In this document: positions 1-6,586 of the stretch, in pieces
Layout of the letters: each line of letters opens with the position of its first letter
Numbering within the stretch: the stretch's first letter is position 1
Assembly: GCA_017380475.1 (NCBI GenBank)
Contig: JAFODX010000120.1
Coordinates: forward strand, 1-8,524
From: Clostridia bacterium
GTDB lineage: Bacteria; Bacillota; Clostridia; UBA1381
Reading direction: 5' to 3'
Length of the DNA stretch: 8,524 nt
Made by a program: the position numbers and the translations under genes
Notes under the pieces: generated by a model
Told to the model about the DNA's origin: nothing
Seen by the model: only the letters and a program-made list of their open reading frames with translations
The model's database searches: none

Positions 1-1
1 G

Positions 2-124
2 GAGATCGACATTGACGCGGACGCGGCGGCGCAGTACCGCACGGTGACGGGCGAAATGGGCGCGCGGCTGCGGGAGAACATTTCTGCGGGTGACGAACCG
101 CATTTTATCCTCGGCGAAGATTAA
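2..124 (+). CDS. C-terminal fragment of an unidentified protein from GC-rich DNA
   Basis: An open frame enters from the left edge and runs 40 codons to a TAA at 122-124; its residues end in PHFILGED. I do not recognise the family. The composition supports real coding: about 30 of 40 codons end in G or C (GCG, GAC, CGG, CTG and similar), quite unlike the AT-ending codons of every other gene here. The stretch is about 64 % GC, against about 35 % in the next 60 bases. The stop codon sits on or just past the point where the DNA changes character, so it may have been created by the junction and this need not be the protein's natural C-terminus. It faces the truncated radical SAM gene tail to tail and overlaps its last codons. 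Confidence 0.45.
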   Translation, partial: EIDIDADAAAQYRTVTGEMGARLRENISAGDEPHFILGED

Positions 125-1334
125 CATTTGTCCAGCCACCTGCAAAAAGAAGTGCAGTTGATTCTAATATATTTTCTTCCGTTATGTTCTTGTTTATAAC
201 GTCTCTCAACCTCTGCGTTCCTGCCTCAGGTGCGAATGTTATACCTGATTTTCTGACCTTCTGAACCTTTTCCATAAGCTCAAGAGAGAAATTATCAATA
301 CGCAATGACGGAAGCGAAAGTCCGATTTTCTTTTCTTCAGTTATTTTCAGAAGTCCGTCCGTAAGACACGGCAGGCCCTTAAAATCACTTGTTGAAAGCG
401 ATGAGAGTGAAATTTCATCAAATCCGCTTTTTGAAAGCAAGTCATTTGCCAGAGAAAGCAGAGTTTCAGGTTTTCTTTCACGCAGCGGTCTATAGATATA
501 ACCCGCCTGACAGAAACGGCAACCTCTCATACAGCCACGCATAACCTCAAGCATTACACGGTCGTGAACAACCTCACCAAACGGTACTATAATAGTATCG
601 GGTGCATATGTCGCATCAAAATCCTTAACAACACGTTTCAGTATTTTTTCGGGTGCATTGGGGTTATTTGGTGTTATTGATTTTACCGTCCCCTTCTCAG
701 TGTATTCCACATCATAGAATGAAGGGACGTATATTCCATCTATCTTAACCAGTCTTTCAAGAAGCTGTTTCTTACTCTTCTTTCCGTCTTTTTTCCATTC
801 TTTTAACACGTCCATTGTTTCGTGAACCTGTTCTTCGCCCTCGCCAAGCATAAAGAAATCGAAAATGTCTGCAACGGGTTCTGCGTTATATGCACACGGT
901 CCGCCGCCGTATATTATCGGGTATTCCTCTCCTCTTTCTTCTGCAAGCACAGGGATTTTTGCAAGGTCAAGCATATTAACAATGTTTGAATACGAAAGCT
1001 CGTACTGCAGTGTGAATCCGAGCATATCAAAATGAGTTACAGCATCGCCCGTTTCAAGTGCAAATAACGGCATATCGTACTTACGCATTTCCTGCTCCAT
1101 ATCATCCCACGGAGCAAATACACGCTCGCAATATGTATCAGGGCGTGTATTTAATGTATGATATATTATTTTCAGTCCGAGATGCGACATTGCAATCTCA
1201 TAAACATCGGGGAAACAGAAACCAAAACGTATATCTACCGTTTTGGGATCTTTCATCACCGCATTAAGCTCTCCGCCGGTATAACGAGTCGGCTTTGTTA
1301 CCTTTGAGAGAATTTTATCTTTAAGTGTTATCAT
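105..1334 (-). CDS. B12-binding-type radical SAM protein (TIGR03960-like), 3' end lost at junction
   Basis: This is the N-terminal two-thirds of a radical SAM protein. The first ~200 residues resemble the cobalamin-binding-like domain of the TIGR03960 family, with a GGGPCAYN stretch at 143-150. The radical SAM cluster motif is CX3CX2C (Cys268, Cys272, Cys275), which would bind a [4Fe-4S] cluster for S-adenosylmethionine cleavage. Typical core segments follow: LPSLRID (341-347) and FAPEAGTQRLR (367-377). Family members are usually about 600 residues, but this frame stops at 409, and its last five residues (NLRRG) come from the GC-rich DNA beyond the breakpoint. The gene as shown is therefore truncated, and the real stop is not in the window. 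Its ATG overlaps the gerW stop by 4 bases (ATGA), so translation is probably coupled. The true substrate is not known. In related genomes this gene often precedes a DUF2344 gene and rne/rplU, none of which is seen here. Confidence 0.85.
   Translation of the reverse strand: MITLKDKILSKVTKPTRYTGGELNAVMKDPKTVDIRFGFCFPDVYEIAMSHLGLKIIYHTLNTRPDTYCERVFAPWDDMEQEMRKYDMPLFALETGDAVTHFDMLGFTLQYELSYSNIVNMLDLAKIPVLAEERGEEYPIIYGGGPCAYNAEPVADIFDFFMLGEGEEQVHETMDVLKEWKKDGKKSKKQLLERLVKIDGIYVPSFYDVEYTEKGTVKSITPNNPNAPEKILKRVVKDFDATYAPDTIIVPFGEVVHDRVMLEVMRGCMRGCRFCQAGYIYRPLRERKPETLLSLANDLLSKSGFDEISLSSLSTSDFKGLPCLTDGLLKITEEKKIGLSLPSLRIDNFSLELMEKVQKVRKSGITFAPEAGTQRLRDVINKNITEENILESTALLFAGGWTNVNLRRG
119..125. other. 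Composition and homology breakpoint (chimeric junction or insertion boundary)
   Basis: Left of about 120 the DNA is GC-rich and codes on the plus strand; right of about 121 it is AT-rich and codes on the minus strand. Read on the minus strand, the radical SAM frame is family-like through GGWTNV (residue 404). It then leaves the family at the third base of codon 405 and stops four codons later. From memory of the family, a Lys and then a segment like LYFMIGLPTE should follow. The breakpoint can be placed only to within a few bases, because TTAA could belong to either side. No inverted repeat or target duplication is visible. Confidence 0.7.
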
Positions 1335-1717
1335 TCTTCTGTTGTTTCCTTTTTCTTGAACAAATCTGTTATTTTTTCTACAAGCTCAGGTGCGTAGTCC
1401 ACAAGTTTCTCTGCAACGCCTGAGCTACTTGTTGCAGAAACAAATCTTACGCTGCCCATCTTTGTTATAACCAGAAAGCCCTCCGGTTTTATTGATGCAC
1501 CTGCACCTGCCGCACCGCCAAACAGATTCTCGCCTTCGTTGTTTGTTGCTTTAAACTCACAACCGCCACCGCCTACGCCGAACGATACTTTCGACATAGG
1601 AATTATCATAGTTCCGTCCGGAGCTGTTACCGCCTCGCCAAGAATACTTTCTGATGTGTACATACCGTCAAGAGATTTTATTGTGCTTTCTATTAAATCT
1701 TTAATCGGGTTTGCCAT
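1331..1717 (-). CDS. ytfJ: GerW/YtfJ family sporulation protein
   Basis: A 128-residue protein of the GerW/YtfJ (spore_ytfJ) family, close to the usual family length. The N-terminus MANPIKDLIESTIKSL is typical. It is followed by a glycine-rich core FGVGGGG (46-52) and a second segment FGGAAGAGASIKPEGFLVI (66-84), both family hallmarks. The C-terminal part is a probable helix rich in Lys and Glu. In Bacillus subtilis the protein is made in sporulation and is needed for normal germination (GerW); its biochemical role is unclear. There is no signal peptide or membrane segment. The start has a good Shine-Dalgarno site (GAGAGGAG) lying inside the end of the DUF2953 gene, which it overlaps by 17 bases. 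The pairing mirrors ytfI-ytfJ of Bacillus. Its stop overlaps the radical SAM start. No forespore-type promoter is visible directly upstream, so here it seems to be read from the scpAB operon. Confidence 0.9.
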   Translation of the reverse strand: MANPIKDLIESTIKSLDGMYTSESILGEAVTAPDGTMIIPMSKVSFGVGGGGCEFKATNNEGENLFGGAAGAGASIKPEGFLVITKMGSVRFVSATSSSGVAEKLVDYAPELVEKITDLFKKKETTEE

Positions 1718-2255
1718 TTTGTTTTTCTCCTCTCGCTTTCAGGATAGGTATCGCTTTTCTGTATGAATACCATGCCCAGCCTAAAATTTTATATATTTTT
1801 GTTATTATTATGCTCTTAAAATCAATAAATATTTTCGGTTCGTTGAAGTCGGGTTTTAAGTCAATCACTAAATTGTCAGTATCAATATTACGTTCTATAA
1901 GACCGACCAGATTATATATAAACCCCGCCGCACTGCCGTATACCAACGCAGTATCCATAGCATCATCCAGTCCCACAACACCCGTGAGTTCAAATTTTTT
2001 GAATTTACCTATCCGGTTCAGCCTGTATTTAAAAAGTGTGTACAGGCAATGCTTTACAAGGTCAGGATGTTCCTTTAAAAACTGCATCAGCCGACCGCTT
2101 TTACCTTTTTTGATTTTTAAAAATGCGTAATTTATAACATAGTCAAATTCCGTTTCATCTTCCGTATATCTGATTATCAGATCTACCTTTGCCGGAATGC
2201 ACAGAATCAGTGCAATTAATGCAACTATTATCAATATCACAATTAACGCACTCAT
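1701..2255 (-). CDS. DUF2953 membrane-anchored protein (YtfI-like)
   Basis: A 184-residue protein with one strongly hydrophobic N-terminal segment (about residues 4-20) that should act as an uncleaved membrane anchor. A soluble domain follows, and there is a short aromatic, moderately hydrophobic segment near the C-terminus (around GWAWYSY). The start of the soluble part (DLIIRYTEDETEFDYVINYAFLKI) resembles the DUF2953 family. The position directly before gerW/ytfJ matches the ytfI-ytfJ gene pair of Bacillus and Clostridia. The function is unknown, though linkage to a germination protein hints at a spore role (inference). A Shine-Dalgarno-like AAAGGAT lies in the 25-base gap after scpB. It has no separate promoter that I can see and overlaps gerW by 17 bases at its 3' end. 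Confidence 0.75.
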   Translation of the reverse strand: MSALIVILIIVALIALILCIPAKVDLIIRYTEDETEFDYVINYAFLKIKKGKSGRLMQFLKEHPDLVKHCLYTLFKYRLNRIGKFKKFELTGVVGLDDAMDTALVYGSAAGFIYNLVGLIERNIDTDNLVIDLKPDFNEPKIFIDFKSIIITKIYKILGWAWYSYRKAIPILKARGEKQNGKPD

Positions 2256-2280
2256 AACCTATTATCCTTTCGTACGGATT

Positions 2281-2910
2281 TTATTCCTCTTGCGATTCTG
2301 TTTCCGGTATCATTTCCGGAGCCTGTCCGTTATCTTCGGTTGCAGGAGCCGTCTCCTCAACAATCGACAACTGCTCACCCGTTTCCATAAGTTCAGGGAT
2401 TGTCATCTGGAAATTGATAGGCGGTAAATCCTGCGGTGTTTTGAGTCCGAAACAACGCAGGAACGTGTCTGTTGTTTTATAAAGAACAGGTCGTCCCGGA
2501 GCGTCAAGTCTTCCCGCTTCTTCGATAAGACCACGTTCATAAAGTCGGCTTACGCAACCGTCAGAGTTTACGCCTCTTACCTTTTCTATCATTCCCCTTG
2601 TTACGGGCTGTTTATACGCAATTATTGCCAAAGCTTCCATTGCCGCATTTGATAACGGCTGATTACGCTGTTCACCAAGAATCTCACGTATGTACTTATA
2701 ATAATCGGGACGTGAACAAATCTGATAACCCTCAGATATTTCTATTATCGCAAAACCACGCTTGTCCCTGTCATAGTCAGCCTTGAGCTCCATTGCCGCA
2801 GCATCAATCTCTTCAACTGACTTTTCAAGAACTACCGCAAGCTTTGCAGTTTTTACTGCTTCTCCTGCGGCAAATAATATACCCTCAACGGCATACTTCA
2901 AGTTTTCCAT
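2281..2910 (-). CDS. scpB: Segregation and condensation protein ScpB
   Basis: A 209-residue ScpB, within the family's normal range. ScpB dimers bind the kleisin ScpA and with SMC form the bacterial condensin that compacts and separates the chromosome. The first winged helix spans roughly residues 1-80 (MENLKYAVEGILFAAGEAV). The second contains the diagnostic segment LSNAAMEALAIIAYKQPVTR (86-105) followed by VRGVNSDG and then GRPVLYKTTDTFLRCFGL (139-156). The last ~40 residues are an acidic, Glu/Pro-rich, probably disordered tail, as in many Firmicutes ScpB proteins. The start is supported by a GAAAGGA Shine-Dalgarno site about 9 bases upstream, lying over the end of scpA; the gap to scpA is only 6 bases. 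Confidence 0.97.
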   Translation of the reverse strand: MENLKYAVEGILFAAGEAVKTAKLAVVLEKSVEEIDAAAMELKADYDRDKRGFAIIEISEGYQICSRPDYYKYIREILGEQRNQPLSNAAMEALAIIAYKQPVTRGMIEKVRGVNSDGCVSRLYERGLIEEAGRLDAPGRPVLYKTTDTFLRCFGLKTPQDLPPINFQMTIPELMETGEQLSIVEETAPATEDNGQAPEMIPETESQEE

Positions 2911-2916
2911 TAAATC

Positions 2917-3654
2917 TTATCCTTTCGGTTGTTTTTTAAACTCACTTATAATAAACTCTTTTTTCTTACTGTCATAATCTGCACGGATGCGGTTAAGCTT
3001 TATCATTTCAAGCAACGCCATAAACGTAGCTATCATTTCAGGTCTTGAATCTTCAACCCTGAACAAGGTTGAAAACTCAACTTTCTTCTTTGTGCCGAGA
3101 ATATTTTCAATCTTGACAACCATATCGTCAACTGATACAAGTTCTCTGCCCACGATGCCGTAAAACGCACGTTTTTCAGGTTTTTTGTAGCGTATACGAC
3201 GTGCCATAATCATATCAAATGCATCTATAAGCTCGTCTATTGTATGGTCTATATTGTATTCGGGAACAGGGAATTTTATCGGTTCTTCTTCCCTGAAAAC
3301 CATATACTTCGACGAAAACTCGCTCTTTCGCATCTCGTGTGATGCTTCCTTGATTTTTTTGTATTCGTAAAGTCTCTGGGCAAGTTCTTCTCTTGGGTCT
3401 TCTTCCTCGTCCTCTTCGTCTTTGGGGAGAAGCATCTTCGATTTTATATATAACAGCTGCGATGCCATTATTATAAACTCACCCGTATTGTCAAGCATCG
3501 TTTTTTCTATACCCTCTATCGCCTCAAGATACTGTTCTGTTATCTCCACAATAGGTATATCCCATATGCTGACCTTATTTTTCTTGATAAGCGTTAAAAG
3601 CAAATCGAGCGGTCCCTCAAAGCTTTCAAGCTTATATTTCATTTCATCCATCAT
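2917..3654 (-). CDS. scpA: Segregation and condensation protein ScpA (kleisin)
   Basis: A 245-residue ScpA, the kleisin subunit that bridges the SMC heads and binds the ScpB dimer. The N-terminal SMC-neck-binding region carries the hallmark FEGPLDLLL (12-20), followed by a VSIWDIPIVEITEQYL stretch (28-43). The middle is an acidic linker (DEEDEEEDPREEL) and a charged helical region. The C-terminal winged helix (about 165-245) includes TFMALLEMIKLNRI, typical of kleisin C-domains. The chosen ATG overlaps the M50 protease stop (ATGA). Met2 and Met5 are in-frame alternatives only a few codons later, and a weak GGTGAT upstream cannot decide between them. Translation is likely coupled to the protease gene. 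scpB follows 6 bases downstream. Confidence 0.97.
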   Translation of the reverse strand: MMDEMKYKLESFEGPLDLLLTLIKKNKVSIWDIPIVEITEQYLEAIEGIEKTMLDNTGEFIIMASQLLYIKSKMLLPKDEEDEEEDPREELAQRLYEYKKIKEASHEMRKSEFSSKYMVFREEEPIKFPVPEYNIDHTIDELIDAFDMIMARRIRYKKPEKRAFYGIVGRELVSVDDMVVKIENILGTKKKVEFSTLFRVEDSRPEMIATFMALLEMIKLNRIRADYDSKKKEFIISEFKKQPKG

Positions 3655-4307
3655 ATCACCAAAGTTATAAGCTTTTCCAATCCCAAAAGCATATATTCAA
3701 AAACTATACCTACACCTGTTCCTATTATCCTGTCAAATGCGCCCGATGCAGAAAGCAGGATAATTACAATGAAACTGTACCTTTCATACTGCTGTAATTT
3801 GAAATAAGCACGGTTTGAAAGGAATACTCCCAATATCCTTGACCCGTCAAGCGGAGGTATGGGGATAAAATTAAATACAATAAAACCAAGATTTAACATC
3901 ACAAATCGCATTACTACATATCCGATTGTGTTCATTGCGTTTGCAAAGATGCCCGTTTTCGAATATATGACAAAAATCACACCGTATATAAGCATTGCAA
4001 CCAGTGCAAGCAAAAAGTTGGTGACAGGTCCTGCAAGTGCAGTGAGTGCCATTCCTTTTTTGGGGTCTTTATAATACCTAGGATTTATCTCCACAGGCTT
4101 TGCCCAGCCAAATCCTGTTATTATCATTAAAAGTGTACCGACAGGGTCAAGATGTGCCAACGGATTCAATGTCATTCTGCCCTGATATTTTGGCGTCGGG
4201 TCACCAAGTTTCATAGATACCCAGCCATGTGCAAGTTCATGAAACATAAGCGCTATAAGCACCATAGGTATCATCATTAACTTATCAAAAATATAACTCA
4301 TTTCCAA
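3651..4307 (-). CDS. Site-2-protease-type zinc metalloprotease, M50 family (YwhC-like)
   Basis: A 218-residue integral membrane protein of the M50B site-2 protease group, a short form without a PDZ domain. The zinc site is visible: HELAH (23-27) in the first hydrophobic segment, and the third ligand Asp154 in [12 protein letters not shown] (146-157). The family signature [10 protein letters not shown] (48-57) and GPVTNF (93-98) are also present. Several further hydrophobic segments (about 52-66, 98-116, 132-149, 176-190) fit a polytopic topology. The natural substrate is unknown. This is the first gene of the scpAB operon. Start choice: the frame opens with TTG at 4307, placed 6 bases after AAGGAG; an in-frame ATG at 4301 lies 12 bases after the same site. 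The TTG has the better spacing, but the ATG cannot be excluded. Confidence 0.9.
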   Translation of the reverse strand: MEMSYIFDKLMMIPMVLIALMFHELAHGWVSMKLGDPTPKYQGRMTLNPLAHLDPVGTLLMIITGFGWAKPVEINPRYYKDPKKGMALTALAGPVTNFLLALVAMLIYGVIFVIYSKTGIFANAMNTIGYVVMRFVMLNLGFIVFNFIPIPPLDGSRILGVFLSNRAYFKLQQYERYSFIVIILLSASGAFDRIIGTGVGIVFEYMLLGLEKLITLVI

Positions 4308-4313
4308 ACATTT

Positions 4314-4319
4314 CTCCTT
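4314..4319 (-). promoter_or_regulatory. Shine-Dalgarno site of the M50 protease gene
   Basis: On the minus strand this reads AAGGAG, 6 bases before a TTG and 12 before an in-frame ATG. The spacing favours a TTG start. An ATG between them is out of frame and too close to the site. Confidence 0.6.
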
Positions 4320-4339
4320 CGCAGAAATATCTACATTCT

Positions 4340-4368
4340 ATTATACCCTTTTTTTGGTGTTTTGTAAA
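4340..4368 (-). promoter_or_regulatory. Sigma-A promoter of the M50-scpAB-ytfIJ-radical SAM operon
   Basis: On the minus strand there is a -35 TTTACA (4363-4368), a 17-base spacer and a perfect -10 TATAAT (4340-4345). Transcription should start near 4333, giving a leader of about 25 bases. It is the only strong promoter I found for the six-gene unit, whose genes overlap or are separated by at most 25 bases. Confidence 0.85.
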
Positions 4369-4388
4369 GGGAAATCACAAAAAATTTA

Positions 4389-4423
4389 CAAAAAATCAGA
4401 CAGTTAAATGAAACTGTCTGATT
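4389..4423 (-). terminator. Intrinsic terminator of the M28/DUF4910 gene
   Basis: A perfect 12-bp stem (AATCAGACAGTT at 4394-4405 paired with 4412-4423) with a 6-base loop. On the minus strand the stem is followed by a T-rich tract. It begins 11 bases past the aminopeptidase stop codon and separates that gene from the scpAB operon promoter 20 bases further on. The plus-strand side lacks a clear T-tract, so it looks one-directional. Confidence 0.9.
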
Positions 4424-4433
4424 GATTAAACAT

Positions 4434-6293
4434 TTATTTTTTCTCAAGCTTTATGTAGCCAAATTCAGCACAGAGCTCAAGTGCTTTTAAAAACGCACTC
4501 AACTGTTCTTCTGTTTTTGCACTCTTGCCCTCCCACTCAGCTTGTTTAACTGCATCTTTCAAAGATTTTTTACCGTCACTTGCAGAGAACACACGCCACA
4601 TAAGTGCTCTGTCAAATGCATGATTCCGTCTGTCCTGAGGTACGCGCATCAAATCACGCGGTACACCTACACAGTTACGTTTCACAATCAGGTTTTCAAA
4701 AGAATCATACACAGGTGTTTCCGATTCTTTTTCTTCTGCCGGCACAACATCGAGTGTCTTCACAAAGGCTTCAATTTCGTCACAGATCTTATCTATTGTT
4801 GCCTTTGTAACACCTGCATTTTCAAAATCACGGATATCAGCAAGCTCTACATTTTTCCAATATTCCAGTCTTTCCTCTGCATTTGAGCCTGCTCTTGGCG
4901 GACAAGTTGTCGCAACATCATTAAGACGTACTTTTGCATATTCTGCAAATTTCGGCATAAAACTTTCAAGCTTATCCGATTCACACATTGCTATTGCGGC
5001 AATTGTTGCAGCATAAACAGCTAATGCTCTTGCAAAACTATTATAGTCTATATACCCATACCTCTGAGTTGAATTATGCCAACGGTAAATGACAGTTTCG
5101 GGCATAACTGTAGGAAGTCCCACCGTAGGGTCTGACAAGAAGCAGTCATCATCCCAGTGGTCACCCCACCAGTCTTTAATATACGGTGATTCTGTTGTGC
5201 TTTCGGCATACTCACGCCATACCCCCTCCATTACGGCATTGCCGTAAAACGGTATATATGGCGGTGCAAACTGCACTAAAGTTTCTTCCTGTGATGGTAC
5301 ACACGGTATACCGTCCACATTCACCGCACCTATGCAACGCTCTCGCAACACCTTTCCGAAATGCTCTCCGAATCCGCAAAGCCCATACGCCTCAGGCGAC
5401 AAAACGGCTCTTATTGAGTATCTTGGCTTTGGTGATTTCCCTTCCTCTACCGCTTTTTTTATCGCCATAAGTGAATGTATAACACCGATTACGCCTGCAT
5501 TATTATCATCCTCAAGCGGTTCTGCAGTATGAGCTATAACCCAGAGCTCACGCTCACTCTCGCCCGGTAAAAGTGCCGTTACACCCGGCATTGTACCTTT
5601 ATAACGGTGTGCATCCGTTTTTGCTTTAACTAAAACCTCGCCTTTTTCACACGCTTCTGTCAGCTTTTTATGTATTCTGGGGGTTACAGAAAAACCGATA
5701 AAATCACGCTCGTTATCATTTACGCACCACGAGTTTGTTTCGGTTGCACCATTTATCCAGTGCGTGCTGTCAGGCTTTTCTTCTCTTGAGCTTACCGTTC
5801 CGCCGATAAAGCCTGCAGCACCCCTGTCAAGAATAGGTACAAGTATTTTTGCACCTACAAACTGACCGTACGGGACAATCACAAACGCACCCGTTACGTC
5901 CTCGCCCGACATCATTTTATCCCATGTAACAACACGCGCTGTAAGTCCTTCTTCAGGTGTGGGCACAGAATATCTTACCACTGCAAACGGTTCTTTGTTA
6001 TAATCTGCAATTATACGGTCACCCTCCCAGCCGGAAATGACCTCAAGGCTTGCGTAGCTCACATCCCAACACATAGGAATTGCTGCATCATAGCATATAT
6101 TCGCCCCGTCTGAAACAAACTCTACAAGTTCTGCATCAAACCCATTTTCCTTAAACAACTCATATATGTATCTCGCCGCATTATGAATTGCCGGAGTTGT
6201 CTGTGGCAATTCTCGCTCCATCAATGCAACAGTATGTTTTTTTAAAAAATCTGCACTTATTTCATTTTTTAAAATATCAAGATATGTTTTCAT
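4434..6293 (-). CDS. M28-type zinc aminopeptidase-like protein (DUF4910-like) with C-terminal helical/wHTH region
   Basis: A 619-residue, probably cytoplasmic peptidase-like protein with no signal peptide. Residues about 115-200 resemble a PA-type insert (GAFVIVPYGQFVGAKILVPILDRGAAGFIG). The catalytic core (about 235-435) shows likely metal and catalytic positions: His255 in AHTAEP, the Asp262/263 of EDDNNAG, Glu301 in SPEAYG, Asp328 in VNVDG and His406 in RWHNS. The H-x-x-x-P...D-N-x-x-G pattern and the single Glu (rather than Glu-Glu) fit DUF4910 better than classical M28. The last ~90 residues (MRVPQDRRNHAFDRALMWRV onward) look like a compact helical domain, possibly winged-helix, as in DUF4910. 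The substrate is unknown. An ATG at 6308 lies in frame 15 bases upstream but has no Shine-Dalgarno site. The ATG at 6293 follows GGGAGT by 7 bases and is preferred. It forms its own transcription unit. Confidence 0.8.
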   Translation of the reverse strand: MKTYLDILKNEISADFLKKHTVALMERELPQTTPAIHNAARYIYELFKENGFDAELVEFVSDGANICYDAAIPMCWDVSYASLEVISGWEGDRIIADYNKEPFAVVRYSVPTPEEGLTARVVTWDKMMSGEDVTGAFVIVPYGQFVGAKILVPILDRGAAGFIGGTVSSREEKPDSTHWINGATETNSWCVNDNERDFIGFSVTPRIHKKLTEACEKGEVLVKAKTDAHRYKGTMPGVTALLPGESERELWVIAHTAEPLEDDNNAGVIGVIHSLMAIKKAVEEGKSPKPRYSIRAVLSPEAYGLCGFGEHFGKVLRERCIGAVNVDGIPCVPSQEETLVQFAPPYIPFYGNAVMEGVWREYAESTTESPYIKDWWGDHWDDDCFLSDPTVGLPTVMPETVIYRWHNSTQRYGYIDYNSFARALAVYAATIAAIAMCESDKLESFMPKFAEYAKVRLNDVATTCPPRAGSNAEERLEYWKNVELADIRDFENAGVTKATIDKICDEIEAFVKTLDVVPAEEKESETPVYDSFENLIVKRNCVGVPRDLMRVPQDRRNHAFDRALMWRVFSASDGKKSLKDAVKQAEWEGKSAKTEEQLSAFLKALELCAEFGYIKLEKK

Positions 6294-6300
6294 ATTATCA

Positions 6301-6306
6301 ACTCCC
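6301..6306 (-). promoter_or_regulatory. Shine-Dalgarno site deciding the aminopeptidase start
   Basis: On the minus strand GGGAGT lies 7 bases before the ATG at 6293. It overlaps the alternative upstream ATG (6306-6308), which has only an A-rich leader before it. This makes the downstream start the likely one. Confidence 0.7.
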
Positions 6307-6320
6307 ATGTCTTTTTATTA

Positions 6321-6349
6321 ATTATATATCTTTTCTATAAAAAAAACAA
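6321..6349 (-). promoter_or_regulatory. Sigma-A promoter of the aminopeptidase gene
   Basis: On the minus strand: -35 TTGTTT (6344-6349), 17-base spacer, perfect -10 TATAAT (6321-6326). The start should be near 6314, giving a leader of only about 20 bases. The promoter begins 23 bases past the 3' end of the 6S RNA gene. Confidence 0.75.
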
Positions 6350-6371
6350 GAAAATTTGTTATAAAAACAAT

Positions 6372-6383
6372 AAAAAAAGCCCC
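6372..6383 (-). terminator. 3' end of 6S RNA: closing stem plus T-tract
   Basis: On the minus strand GGGGC runs into seven T. The upstream half of the stem is the RNA's own 5' end about 190 bases away, as is common for 6S RNA, so this is not a local hairpin terminator. Some read-through into the aminopeptidase gene is possible. Confidence 0.5.
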
Positions 6384-6580
6384 AAAGTAGCCGTGGTGTC
6401 GAACCGGAATTTCTACCTGGAAAATCCAGGTGGGTCGCTTCCCAAGGGCTTTACAAGTCCACTGGCAGTCACATAAGTGAAAGGAGGCATGTGCGCCACC
6501 CGACGGAGTAAGCATCCCTTATTAAATGTGTTGGTAAAAAAAACGGTTCTTACACGCGAAACCTCAGGGGGTCTTTCTTT
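6372..6580 (-). ncRNA. ssrS: 6S RNA (ssrS), regulator of housekeeping RNA polymerase
   Basis: A non-coding transcript of about 205 nt with its own promoter and a terminal T-tract. The 5' end carries CCCCTGAGGTTTCGCGTG, close to the conserved 6S start (CUGAGGUGUUCGC-type). The two ends pair in the 6S manner: AAAG-A-CCCC with GGGGCTTT (6567-6576 with 6376-6383), GTGT with ACAC (6552-6555 with 6396-6399) and GAACCG with CGGTTC (6544-6549 with 6401-6406). Inside lie an unpaired T-rich stretch near 6535 (candidate central bubble side) and hairpins such as ACCTGG-ATTTT-CCAGGT near 6414-6430. 6S RNA mimics an open promoter and binds sigma-70/sigma-A RNA polymerase. A position near ruvX and DUF1292 is plausible for Clostridia, but that context is from memory. 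I saw no SRP core, RNase P or tmRNA motifs. The identity rests on pattern recognition; the structured RNA itself is more certain than the name. Confidence 0.75.
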
Positions 6581-6586
6581 AATTAG

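Noticed and set aside
1711..2130. Plus-strand ORF of 139 codons
   Set aside because: It is the shadow of the DUF2953 gene on the opposite strand, and its product has no recognisable features.
4389..4423. Hairpin considered as an attachment site or transposon end
   Set aside because: A 12-bp stem, short loop and following T-tract just after a stop codon is a standard intrinsic terminator. No partner copy exists in the window.
4542..5532. Several plus-strand ORFs of 66-114 codons
   Set aside because: All are antisense to the continuous 619-codon aminopeptidase frame and lack start signals.
6391..6411. T-loop-like GGTTCGACACC on the minus strand, possible tRNA or tmRNA end
   Set aside because: There is no acceptor stem, anticodon arm or CCA end. 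The bases pair instead with GAACCG and GTGT near the RNA's 5' end.
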